8,449 bases of DNA, from the NCBI GenBank assembly GCA_014799985.1, contig JAAVGZ010000016.1, forward strand, positions 1-8,449. The letters run 5' to 3'. The position numbers were made by a program, and so were the translations under genes. Shown here piece after piece: positions 1-5,892 of this stretch. This DNA is from Helicobacter sp. (GTDB lineage: Bacteria; Campylobacterota; Campylobacteria; Campylobacterales; Helicobacteraceae). Position 1 is the first letter of the stretch; each line of letters starts with the position of its first letter. A model generated the notes under the pieces. It was not told the origin of the DNA. It searched no databases and saw nothing but the letters and a program-made list of their open reading frames with translations.

Positions 1-46
1 ACCCTCACGCTTTTTAAATGTGCGTTGCACTTGCATATGTCATAGT

Positions 47-97
47 CCACAGCGCTTCGTCTATGTTAATATGAGAACATAGACGTGTGCGCTGTGG
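47..97. repeat. Large imperfect hairpin (19 paired bases)
   Basis: CCACAGCGC (47-55) pairs with GCGCTGTGG (89-97), and CGTCTATGTT (58-67) pairs with AACATAGACG (76-85). A small internal loop (2 against 3 bases) separates the two stems and the apical loop has 8 bases. Neither side is followed at once by a T-run, so it is not a typical intrinsic terminator. It does not match the 104-bp repeat family elsewhere in the window. It could be the end of a dispersed repeat, a structured RNA end, or a protein-binding dyad. The dyad is seen directly; the role is unknown. Confidence 0.8.
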
Positions 98-160
98 CTG
101 GGAATATAGAATCATGAGCAATGGAGAATCAAAGATTGCAATCTTCAAAGCGCGGCTGTG

Positions 161-196
161 CTGTGGCTTCGCCATAGCTTTGCGCGCGCTTTTTCT
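161..196 (+). repeat. Left copy of 36-bp flanking inverted repeat
   Basis: This 36-base stretch, starting CTGTGGCTTCGCC and ending CGCGCGCTTTTTCT, is repeated without mismatch in reverse complement at 8414-8449. Homology stops at 197 on this side. At 161 the comparison is limited because the partner runs off the window. It lies in a local fold: GCTGTGGC (160-167) can pair with GCCATAGC (171-178) with one G-U, and AAAGCGCG (147-154) pairs with CGCGCTTT (185-192), followed by further T residues. The fold resembles a terminator pointing rightward, but no gene is seen upstream to be terminated. Confidence 0.85.
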
Positions 197-208
197 AGTG
201 ATTCGGAG

Positions 209-226
209 GTGCGACTTTAGTCGCAC
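209..226. repeat. Short dyad GTGCGACT-TT-AGTCGCAC
   Basis: A perfect 8-bp stem with a 2-base centre lies just before the first 104-bp element. Diverged relatives with the same GCGAC/GTCGC core occur at 734-746 and 8084-8103, so it seems to be a separate short repeat family. The spacing to a following C/T-rich tract (CTCCCTTTTGTC) is too long for a good terminator. The function is not known. Confidence 0.6.
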
Positions 227-236
227 ACTCCCTTTT

Positions 237-340
237 GTCATTGCGAGCATTCGTAAGAATGCGTGGCAATCAACCGTGTATGAAGCTAGAATCATGGGAG
301 ATTCTATGCCGTTCGATTGCTTCGCTTCGCTCGCAATGAC
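237..340 (+). repeat. 104-bp nested inverted-repeat element, copy 1
   Basis: The element is bounded by GTCATTGCGAGC (237-248) and its exact reverse complement (329-340). Inside are three further dyads: GCATTC-GTAA-GAATGC (247-262), GCAATC (266-271) with GATTGC (315-320), and TAGAATC (287-293) with GATTCTA (300-306) around a 6-base loop. The whole can fold as a long branched cruciform or RNA. It is the same length and orientation as copy 2. There is no coding capacity, so if mobile it would need a helper elsewhere. Similar elements are common in several Helicobacter genomes (family knowledge), but I know of no assigned function. Confidence 0.85.
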
Positions 341-368
341 AAAAATGGCGCATGCAAAATTTTCCATT

Positions 369-472
369 GTCATTACGAGCGTCCGCTAGGACGCGCGGCA
401 ATCAACCGTGTGCGAAGTTAGAATCATGGGGATTCTGTGCTCGTTGATTGCTTCGCTAACGCTCGCAATGAC
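369..472 (+). repeat. 104-bp nested inverted-repeat element, copy 2
   Basis: Ends are GTCATTACGAGC (369-380, one base off the consensus) and GCTCGCAATGAC (461-472). Internal pairings are GCGTCC-GCTA-GGACGC (379-394), a perfect 9-bp stem GCAATCAAC (398-406) with GTTGATTGC (443-451), and AGAATC (420-425) with GATTCT (431-436). The first of these stems differs from copy 1 at two positions that are both compensated on the other strand. Direct orientation relative to copy 1, with 28 bases between them. Confidence 0.85.
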
Positions 473-482
473 ACAAGAACAT

Positions 483-587
483 GTCATTGCGAGCGAGCAC
501 AGCGAGCGTGGCAAACAACGAGCAACAAATCCCAAAGAGAATCCCAACATGTTCGATTGCCACGAGGCTAGCGCTTCTCGCAATGAC
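483..587 (+). repeat. 105-bp inverted-repeat element, copy 3 (diverged)
   Basis: It begins with GTCATTGCGAGC (483-494) and ends with CTCGCAATGAC at 587, only 10 bases after copy 2. A 7-bp internal stem CGTGGCA (507-513) with TGCCACG (558-564) replaces the GCAATC/GATTGC stem, and the TAGAATC palindrome has decayed to AGAATCCC. Orientation follows copies 1 and 2, so the three form a tandem cluster. This is a diverged member of the same family. Confidence 0.75.
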
Positions 588-603
588 AGAAGCCAAAATC
601 ACT

Positions 604-664
604 GCGGACGCGCGCAATGACGCAACATTGTCCTTTTGAACTCGCGTAAGCGAGCAAAGAATCT
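604..664. repeat. Degenerate repeat fragments
   Basis: GCGCGCAATGAC at 610-621 looks like an orphan right end of the 104-bp family. Next to it, TGTCCTTTTGAACTCGC (629-645) continues into a CTCGC-GTAA-GCGAG hairpin (641-654) and AAAGAATCTC. This resembles a different repeat type beginning GTCATTTTGAGC, known to me from related genomes. Both are partial and the boundaries are soft. Confidence 0.4.
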
Positions 665-733
665 CAAACCGCAAAAATCCAAAGAAATATTTCAGTTTAT
701 CATACCAGCATGACGATTGGAATCTTCAGACAT

Positions 734-746
734 GCGACTTAGTCGC
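734..746 (-). repeat. Short dyad just downstream of lipoprotein gene
   Basis: GCGACT (734-739) and AGTCGC (741-746) flank one base, 7 bases beyond the lipoprotein stop codon. It is related to the dyads at 209-226 and 8084-8103. Its position suits a transcript end, but the stem is short and no U-tract follows on the minus strand, so I do not call it a terminator. Confidence 0.4.
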
Positions 747-752
747 GCACCC

Positions 753-1037
753 TCAATCATCGATAACTTGCGAGCATATAACGCCCGATTTGCCGCTTCC
801 AATGGCAATGGGTACGTTTTTGCCACCAACAAAAACGGCAGGCGCATTTGAACAAACAAACTCGCGTTCGCCGCAACGTGCGACCCAATAGCTGGGCGTA
901 ATCCACGGCTCTCCATCGGGAAACACGATATTTTCCTTTCGGCAGCCAATCTCTGCGGCTGTTACCCTGCGCTGATAGTCGCAACCCGACATCAACAAAA
1001 TGGCAAAAATTGCAAAAAATAAAGCATGGATTTTCAT
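753..1037 (-). CDS. Small Cys-rich lipoprotein, function unknown
   Basis: The gene encodes 94 residues. Residues 1-18 form a lipoprotein signal peptide (MKIH, then a hydrophobic stretch) ending in the lipobox L-M-S-G-C, with Cys19 as the lipid-modified residue, so the product should be membrane-anchored and face the periplasm. The mature part has four more Cys (32, 55, 62, 88), enough for two disulfides. It also has a W-V-A-R-C-G-x-x-x-F-V-C-S block (51-63), similar to the W-x-A-x-C-x-G-x-x-Y-x-C-S motif seen in small secreted or lipoprotein families of other proteobacteria. I chose the second of two adjacent ATGs because AGGGG then lies 5 bases upstream; the first ATG is only 2 bases from it, and a longer frame would need a TTG at 1061. 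The gene is 274 bases beyond panC with its own likely promoter, so it is probably a separate unit. I do not recognise a function. Confidence 0.8.
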   Translation of the reverse strand: MKIHALFFAIFAILLMSGCDYQRRVTAAEIGCRKENIVFPDGEPWITPSYWVARCGEREFVCSNAPAVFVGGKNVPIAIGSGKSGVICSQVIDD

Positions 1038-1062
1038 CATTTCCCCTTTGAAAAATATCAAT

Positions 1063-1071
1063 ATGATACCA
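1063..1071 (-). promoter_or_regulatory. Predicted extended -10 promoter of lipoprotein gene
   Basis: On the minus strand TGG-TATCAT (1071-1063) fits an extended -10 (TGnTAnnAT) and sits in AT-rich sequence. Transcription would start near 1056, giving a leader of roughly 20 bases with the AGGGG ribosome site inside it. No convincing -35 hexamer is seen, which is usual for sigma-70 promoters in Campylobacterota. This is a sequence-based prediction only. Confidence 0.5.
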
Positions 1072-1169
1072 AATCAAGCTTAATTTATCTTTTGTCGCGC
1101 ATGGAATCGGCGACATCAGAGACGCGCTTAACTGCCCTCAATATGCGCGATTGAAACCGCAGCTCCAAC

Positions 1170-1256
1170 ATCGTTGCGAGCGAATGTACGAACGTGGCAA
1201 TCTAGCATGTTGAGCGTTCAAGAACGGTCGATTGCTTCGCTAACGCTCACAATGAC
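1170..1256 (+). repeat. Diverged 87-bp repeat element between panC and lipoprotein gene
   Basis: Ends ATCGTTGCGAGC (1170-1181) and GCTCACAATGAC (1245-1256) are diverged versions of the family ends. The interior keeps GTGGCAA and CGATTGCTTCGCTAACGC but lacks the TAGAATC palindrome. Its middle (1206-1218, CATGTTGAGCGTT) is identical in reverse complement to 8390-8402, which belongs to another repeat type, so this copy may be a hybrid. On the panC transcript it lies about 55 bases after the stop and could fold and affect the mRNA 3' end. That role is inferred. Confidence 0.65.
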
Positions 1257-1311
1257 AAGGCGAACTAGACGCACGACTAATGCCGCACATGCAGTTTCAA
1301 AACATCGCAAC

Positions 1312-2142
1312 TCAAGCCCAAACATTATCGAGCAGGCGCACATTTTCGACAATCACAGCCATCACAATCAAACTTGCATTATTTTGTAAAATTTCGACCT
1401 CGTTAAGCGCATAATCGACAGCCATCAGATAATCAATTTGCAATGGAGCAAGAATCGCGCGTGCCGTTGCAAGCAGGCTATGCGCGTCTCTGCTGCCTTT
1501 GGCAATGGCGTCTTCGAGCGCCTTTGTCGCACGCGCAATCTGCAAGGCTTGGCAATAACCTTTTTCGCTCAAATAAGCATTTCTTGAGCTCAAAGCCAAA
1601 CCCTTAAAATCACGCACAATCGGGCAGCCCACAATCTCGATGTCCCAAAACAATTCCGCGACCATTTGCCGCACAATCAGCAGCTGTTGCGCGTCTTTGC
1701 GCCCAAAATAGGCTCTGTGCGGCTGCACAATATGGAACAGGCGCGCGAGCACATCGAGTACGCCATCGAAATGCCCCGGGCGCGCCGCACCCTCGAGCAC
1801 GCTCGACATCGGCTTTGGCGCGACAATCTTCACGCCGTCCGCGAACGCATAGAGCTCCTTTGCGTTGGGTGCAAAAACGGCATCGATGCCCTGCTTCTCG
1901 CACAACGCGCAATCGGTCTCGAGCGTGCGCGGATAGCGCGAAAAATCCTCGTTTGCGCCAAATTGTCGCGGATTGACAAACACCGAAACCACGCGGCGCT
2001 CGTTCTCTTTTGCGCGCTCCATGAGCGACACATGCCCAGCGTGCAACGCCCCCATAGTCGGCACAAAGCCGATGTTCAAGCCCTTTTTGCGCCATTGCTG
2101 CGCAAGATTTTTCATTTCTGCAATATTTTGGATAAAATACAT
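1312..2142 (-). CDS. panC: Pantothenate synthetase (pantoate--beta-alanine ligase)
   Basis: This 276-residue cytoplasmic enzyme, close to the usual size of about 280, joins pantoate and beta-alanine using ATP (via a pantoyl-adenylate) to make pantothenate for coenzyme A. Motifs are intact: the HIGH-type nucleotide site PTMGALHAGH (28-37), VSVFVNPRQFG (52-62) with the NEDFSRYPR segment, RPGHFDGV (121-128), FGRKDAQQ (146-153) and the KMSKS-like LALSSRN (182-188). The ATG start at 2142 has a good ribosome site (GAGG, overlapping the TGA of the pseudopilin gene), and the intergenic gap is only 8 bases. It is therefore probably translated from the pump/pseudopilin transcript. The codons are GC-rich like those of the RND gene. 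Identity is near certain; the operon placement is inferred from spacing. Confidence 0.97.
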   Translation of the reverse strand: MYFIQNIAEMKNLAQQWRKKGLNIGFVPTMGALHAGHVSLMERAKENERRVVSVFVNPRQFGANEDFSRYPRTLETDCALCEKQGIDAVFAPNAKELYAFADGVKIVAPKPMSSVLEGAARPGHFDGVLDVLARLFHIVQPHRAYFGRKDAQQLLIVRQMVAELFWDIEIVGCPIVRDFKGLALSSRNAYLSEKGYCQALQIARATKALEDAIAKGSRDAHSLLATARAILAPLQIDYLMAVDYALNEVEILQNNASLIVMAVIVENVRLLDNVWA

Positions 2143-2150
2143 CTTTTACC

Positions 2151-2819
2151 TCACAATTCCTGTAATTTGATTTCAATCTCTCCCTTTTTGCTTTCGAGCA
2201 CGATACGCGCATCGCTGCTGACCAAAACGAGCTTCGATGTGCCGCAATAGATGCGCCCGAGAGAATCGAAATGGAGCGTTTTGTGTGTCGCCGTGCAACC
2301 CTTTGTGTTCCACACAAAACGTACATTTGTGATTCCATATTTTTGCTCAATCTTGAGCCTCTCATCGCGAATATCGCGACATTCAAGCGGTAAATCACCA
2401 TAATTATACCAGGAAAGGCAAGCTCCATTGACAGGATTCCGTGCAATACTCACAATCCCCATAGGTTTGTTGTCAATCGAGCCATTTTTTCGCGGACGTT
2501 TTGCAAAAATTGAATATGTTGTGCCAACATATCCCTCAACCTTGTTCGAGATTGTATGGAATTGCAAACGCCATGCCTGCATGTCTGCTGCGTTCACCTC
2601 CGCTTGGGCTTGGGAATCCCATGCCTGATTGAAATTGCGCAGCGCCTGCCTCTCGTCTTTGGTGGCGAGGTTGCGTGTGAAGCGCAGGTCGTTCACAATC
2701 TGCATTTTTGCTTTTGCAAGAGAATCATCAGTAATCTTTGGCAGCACAAAGCCCAAAGAGAGCAACAAGAGCACAAAGAGCATTTCGATGAGGCTAAACG
2801 CGCCAAGTGGTCTATTCAT
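2151..2819 (-). CDS. Type IV pilin-like / GspH-FimT-like pseudopilin
   Basis: This 222-residue protein has a class III prepilin leader. After the short MNRPLGA comes F-S-L-I-E (8-12), with Glu at +5 and a hydrophobic helix to about residue 26. Ala at the -1 position is common in Campylobacterota pseudopilins. A prepilin peptidase should cut and methylate it, and the helix anchors it in the inner membrane. The C-terminal part has LHFDSLGRI (182-190) and LVSSDARIVLESKKGEIEIK, typical of the beta-rich end of GspH/FimT minor pseudopilins, with four Cys (134, 147, 175, 192) that could form two disulfides. The ATG overlaps the last 8 bases of the RND gene (ATGAATAG) and no Shine-Dalgarno is visible, so translation is probably coupled to the pump. 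GC (about 47%) is lower than in both neighbours. Its assembly partners, in competence or type II-like secretion, are not in this window. Confidence 0.88.
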   Translation of the reverse strand: MNRPLGAFSLIEMLFVLLLLSLGFVLPKITDDSLAKAKMQIVNDLRFTRNLATKDERQALRNFNQAWDSQAQAEVNAADMQAWRLQFHTISNKVEGYVGTTYSIFAKRPRKNGSIDNKPMGIVSIARNPVNGACLSWYNYGDLPLECRDIRDERLKIEQKYGITNVRFVWNTKGCTATHKTLHFDSLGRIYCGTSKLVLVSSDARIVLESKKGEIEIKLQEL

Positions 2820-5800
2820 AGAGCTTGCGCAACCGCGAATCGAGCGGGTCCATCAGATGATAGAGAATCGGCACGACCAAGAGGCTTAGGAACATCGCAA
2901 TCAAAAGCCCGCCAATCACGGTGATTCCAAGCGGCGACTTGAACGCCGAGCCCGCGCCGCTGCTGCTTGCGAGCGGAATCATGCCAAACACCATCGCGAG
3001 AGTGGTCATGAGAATGGGACGCAAGCGCTCCTTGCCCGCGCGCACAATCGCCTCACTGTGCGCGATTCCCTGCTTGACATGCGCGTTGGCAACATCGATA
3101 ATCAAAGTCGCGTTCTTGCCCACGAGCCCCATGAGCAGCATAAGCCCCATCAGGCTAAACAGGCTCAAGTTTTCGCCAAACAGCCACAGCCCCAAAAACG
3201 CGCCCGTGAAGCTAAGCGGCAGGGTTACCATAATAATAAAGGGTTGCAAAAGAGATTCATAAAGACTCGCGAGAATAAAATAAATTAACACTGCTGCGGT
3301 GAGCATGGCGACAACAAAGGCTGCGGTTGTCTCCTGCAAAAAGCGTCCATAGCCCTCGATGACATAATGCGCCCTGCCCGCCAGCCAGCCGTTTTCGCCG
3401 CTCGCATGCGCCTCGACAAACGCGACTGCATCGCCAAGCGTGAAATCGGGCAAAAAGTTTGCCGCGACGGTGATGCTGTGCTGCCTATCGTAACGTTTAA
3501 TCGCCGTAATGCCCTCGCTTTCCTCAAAATGCACGAGCCCTTCGAGAAAAATTGTTTCATTTTTTGCATTACGCAACTGCAATGCATGTAAATTGTCAAG
3601 ATTTGCGCGCCTAGAATCCGCATTGCGTAAAATGATGTCATATTCCTTGCCATGCTCCTTGTAGATTGAGATTTCTTGCGCCCCGCTGAAAGCATTGCGC
3701 AACGCGAGCGCGATGTCAAACGCGCTAATCCCCAGCCGATTGGCTTCGGCTCTGTCAATGCGCAACGTGATTTGGGGCTTCTGCGGTTGCGCGTTGGTGT
3801 GCACATCGGTCATCTTTGGGTGCGCGCTCAAAAGCGCGATGAGCGCTCGGGTCGATTGCTCGAGCGCGGCATCGTCATAGGCAGAAATGGCGACCTGCAA
3901 GGGCGAATCGTCATCACCGAGGCTGATGGGCGGAATCTCGACAAGGTTAATGCGCACATTAGATTCATCGGCAATCTTTACGAGATTCTCGCGCAAGCTG
4001 TTCATAATCTGCTCCTGCGGCAGGCGCTTTTTTCGCTCAATCAGCGCCACGCGAATCTTCGCCTCGTGGATTTTTTGCTCGGCGGTGTAGCCGATGAGCA
4101 GCAGGCTATAATCCACGCCCTCGTGCCTATCGACCTCTTCTTGCACCTGCAACCCCAGCCGCTGCATCGCCTGCAACGAAATGCCCGGCTTCGCGATGAT
4201 TTTGATGTCAAACTCGCTCTTGTCCTCGCTGGGCAAAAACTCGATGCTAAGGCGCGAAAGCACAAACAAAGAAAGCATAAATAGCGCGAAGACGCACAGC
4301 AGGCTCGCGAGTTTGTGGCTCAAAACGAAACGTAATAATAATGTATACGTCGTCTCGAGATTCTCGAAAAAGCCTTGCGTTGCGACAAAGAAGCGCGAGG
4401 GTGGGCGCTCGCGCAACAGGCGCGAGGCGAGCATGGGCATGAAGCTCACTACAACGACAAAGGAAATCACGATTGCCACGACCACAGAGAGCCCAAACGA
4501 GGTGAAAAAGCGCCCGACAATGCCGTCCATATCGGCGATGGGCAAAAACACGGCAAGCAGCATCGCCGAAATCGCCACGAGCGCGAACAGAATCTCATTC
4601 ACGCCCGCAAGCGCCGCTGCGCGCGGCTTTTCGCCGTTTTCGATGCGGCGGTGGATATTCTCGACAACGACAATCGCGTCATCGATGATGATTCCAATCG
4701 AGAGCGTGATGGCGACCATTGTAACGAGGTTGAGATTGAGCCCGAGCAGCTGCATGAGCGCGAATGTGCCAAAAATCGACACGGGAATGCTCAAAGCCGC
4801 GACAAGCGTCATCGTTGTGTTGCGCAAAAACACAAAAACGACAAAAACAGCCAAAAATGCGCCAAAAAGCAGGTCAAATTTTACAGCCTCAATCACGGTT
4901 TTGATGTAGGGTGTGCTGTCGCTGACGATTTCGAGCTGATAGCCGCTGCTTAGCTCGAGCAGCTCGGGATAGAGCGCACGCACAGAATCGGCGATTTCGA
5001 TGTCGTTTGCGCCCGAGAGCTTCTGAATCTCAAATAAGATTCCGCTCCCCGCAACGCCCTTCATCGCGCTTGTGGCGCTCACGCCGAGCGCAGAAAAGCT
5101 CCGCGCCTCTTGCAATCCGTCCTCGATTGTCGCGAGCTCGCCGAGCGCGACACCATTGCCGACCATGATGCTCTGCAAATCAGCCAAGCTATGCACGCTC
5201 GAATCGGTCAGCAAATCGATTTCATTTTCGCTGCGCACAATCCTGCCGCCGTCAATCTCGACATTTTGCACGCGCACGCTGTTCGCAATATCGGTGTAGC
5301 TCAAACCATACTTATTGAGTAACATTGGGTCAGGCAAAATGAAAACCTGCCGCTGCAAATAGCCAACGAGATTCACGCGCCCAACACCCCTTAGGCGCTG
5401 GAGCATGGGCTTGATGACATCATTGGCATGGCTATGCAATTGCAAGAAATCATGCGCGCTCTCTTCGGGCAGGCTCAAAAACAGCGAAATCACGGGCGCG
5501 CCGCCCACATCGAATTTCTCGATAATCGGCGAATGCACATCGCTAGGAAAACTCGCTGTCGAGACTTTGTCGCGGACATCGTTTGTCGCTTCTTCGATGT
5601 CTTTTTCAAGCTCAAATTCAACAACCACGACACTCACTGAATTTGCACTTGTCGATGTGATTTTTTTCAGGTTGCTAATGCCGCTCACGGCTTCTTCGAT
5701 TTTGTCCGTTACCTTGCTTTCCACACTCTGCGCGTTCGCGCCCGGATAGATTGTCGTAATCGTTACGACAGGAATATCGACATTGGGATAGAGCGAGACG

Positions 5801-5892
5801 CTCAAAGAGGCAACGGCGCGGATTCCGAAGAACATAATCGCGCACATCGCCATAAAAGTCGCAATGGGATAGTTGAGTGCAAAACGCGACAT
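2812..5892 (-). CDS. hefC: RND (HAE-1) multidrug efflux transporter, HefC/AcrB-like
   Basis: A full-length inner-membrane proton-driven pump of 1026 residues (H. pylori HefC is nearly the same size). Predicted helices: TM1 about 10-30, a large periplasmic loop to 335, TM2-TM6 between 337 and 489, TM7 525-546, a second loop, and TM8-TM12 from 855 to 1012. Proton-relay residues are present: Asp404-Asp405 in GIIIDDAIVVVEN (AcrB Asp407/408), Lys926 in GLVGKNATLIID (AcrB Lys940), Arg956 and Thr963 in RLRPILMT (AcrB Arg971/Thr978). The porter domains start with the typical LYPNVDIPVVTI-YPGA segment. The start shares one base with the hefB stop (TAATG) and only a weak purine-rich site precedes it. 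Expected role: with HefA and HefB, export of bile salts, detergents, dyes and antibiotics. Family and mechanism are firm; the exact substrates are not readable from sequence. Confidence 0.96.
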   Translation of the reverse strand: MSRFALNYPIATFMAMCAIMFFGIRAVASLSVSLYPNVDIPVVTITTIYPGANAQSVESKVTDKIEEAVSGISNLKKITSTSANSVSVVVVEFELEKDIEEATNDVRDKVSTASFPSDVHSPIIEKFDVGGAPVISLFLSLPEESAHDFLQLHSHANDVIKPMLQRLRGVGRVNLVGYLQRQVFILPDPMLLNKYGLSYTDIANSVRVQNVEIDGGRIVRSENEIDLLTDSSVHSLADLQSIMVGNGVALGELATIEDGLQEARSFSALGVSATSAMKGVAGSGILFEIQKLSGANDIEIADSVRALYPELLELSSGYQLEIVSDSTPYIKTVIEAVKFDLLFGAFLAVFVVFVFLRNTTMTLVAALSIPVSIFGTFALMQLLGLNLNLVTMVAITLSIGIIIDDAIVVVENIHRRIENGEKPRAAALAGVNEILFALVAISAMLLAVFLPIADMDGIVGRFFTSFGLSVVVAIVISFVVVVSFMPMLASRLLRERPPSRFFVATQGFFENLETTYTLLLRFVLSHKLASLLCVFALFMLSLFVLSRLSIEFLPSEDKSEFDIKIIAKPGISLQAMQRLGLQVQEEVDRHEGVDYSLLLIGYTAEQKIHEAKIRVALIERKKRLPQEQIMNSLRENLVKIADESNVRINLVEIPPISLGDDDSPLQVAISAYDDAALEQSTRALIALLSAHPKMTDVHTNAQPQKPQITLRIDRAEANRLGISAFDIALALRNAFSGAQEISIYKEHGKEYDIILRNADSRRANLDNLHALQLRNAKNETIFLEGLVHFEESEGITAIKRYDRQHSITVAANFLPDFTLGDAVAFVEAHASGENGWLAGRAHYVIEGYGRFLQETTAAFVVAMLTAAVLIYFILASLYESLLQPFIIMVTLPLSFTGAFLGLWLFGENLSLFSLMGLMLLMGLVGKNATLIIDVANAHVKQGIAHSEAIVRAGKERLRPILMTTLAMVFGMIPLASSSGAGSAFKSPLGITVIGGLLIAMFLSLLVVPILYHLMDPLDSRLRKLYE

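Larger units (their letters stand above)
1..752. other. Gene-free, repeat-filled left flank
   Basis: No convincing gene is seen here. Short open frames exist on both strands, but they run through inverted repeats, overlap each other in opposite directions, and give peptides such as VIASEAKQS, which are translations of the repeat itself. The stretch holds a long hairpin, one arm of the 36-bp flanking inverted repeat, a short dyad, three tandem 104-105 bp elements and degenerate repeat fragments, listed separately. Positions 1-46 and about 665-730 show nothing recognisable. A 14-bp perfect palindrome (AAGATTGCAATCTT) sits at 132-145. Confidence 0.75.

Noticed and set aside
147..195. Intrinsic terminator pointing rightward
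   Set aside because: The stem and following T residues resemble one, but no gene precedes it on the plus strand. The same sequence recurs as an inverted repeat at the other end, so a repeat is the better reading.
14..373. Open frame on the minus strand (119 codons) through the left repeats
   Set aside because: It is translation of inverted repeats (VIASEAKQS, LRMLAMTKG), has no ribosome site, and overlaps another open frame on the opposite strand. Such annotated peptides are a known artefact in repeat-rich genomes.
87..389. Open frame on the plus strand (100 codons)
   Set aside because: It also runs through the hairpin and repeat copy 1, and its sequence is explained by the repeats. No conserved domain or start signal is seen.
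237..587. Possible CRISPR array
   Set aside because: The units are 104-105 bp with internal dyads and no unique spacers of constant length between short repeats. No cas genes are present.
1038..1061. Longer lipoprotein start at TTG 1061 or ATG 1040
   Set aside because: These starts would place the ribosome site inside the coding region or only 2 bases from the start. They also add residues before an otherwise standard signal peptide.
1666..2250. 194-codon plus-strand frame opposite panC
   Set aside because: It is an antisense shadow of a highly conserved enzyme and has no signals of its own.
1610..2446. 278-codon frame on the minus strand
   Set aside because: It lies in another frame across panC and the pseudopilin gene, both of which have clear family motifs. 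High GC makes long shadow frames likely.
4181..4909. 242-codon plus-strand frame inside the RND gene
   Set aside because: It is antisense to conserved transmembrane segments of the pump (including the Asp-Asp helix). The composition is Ser/Arg/Thr-rich and typical of an antisense shadow.
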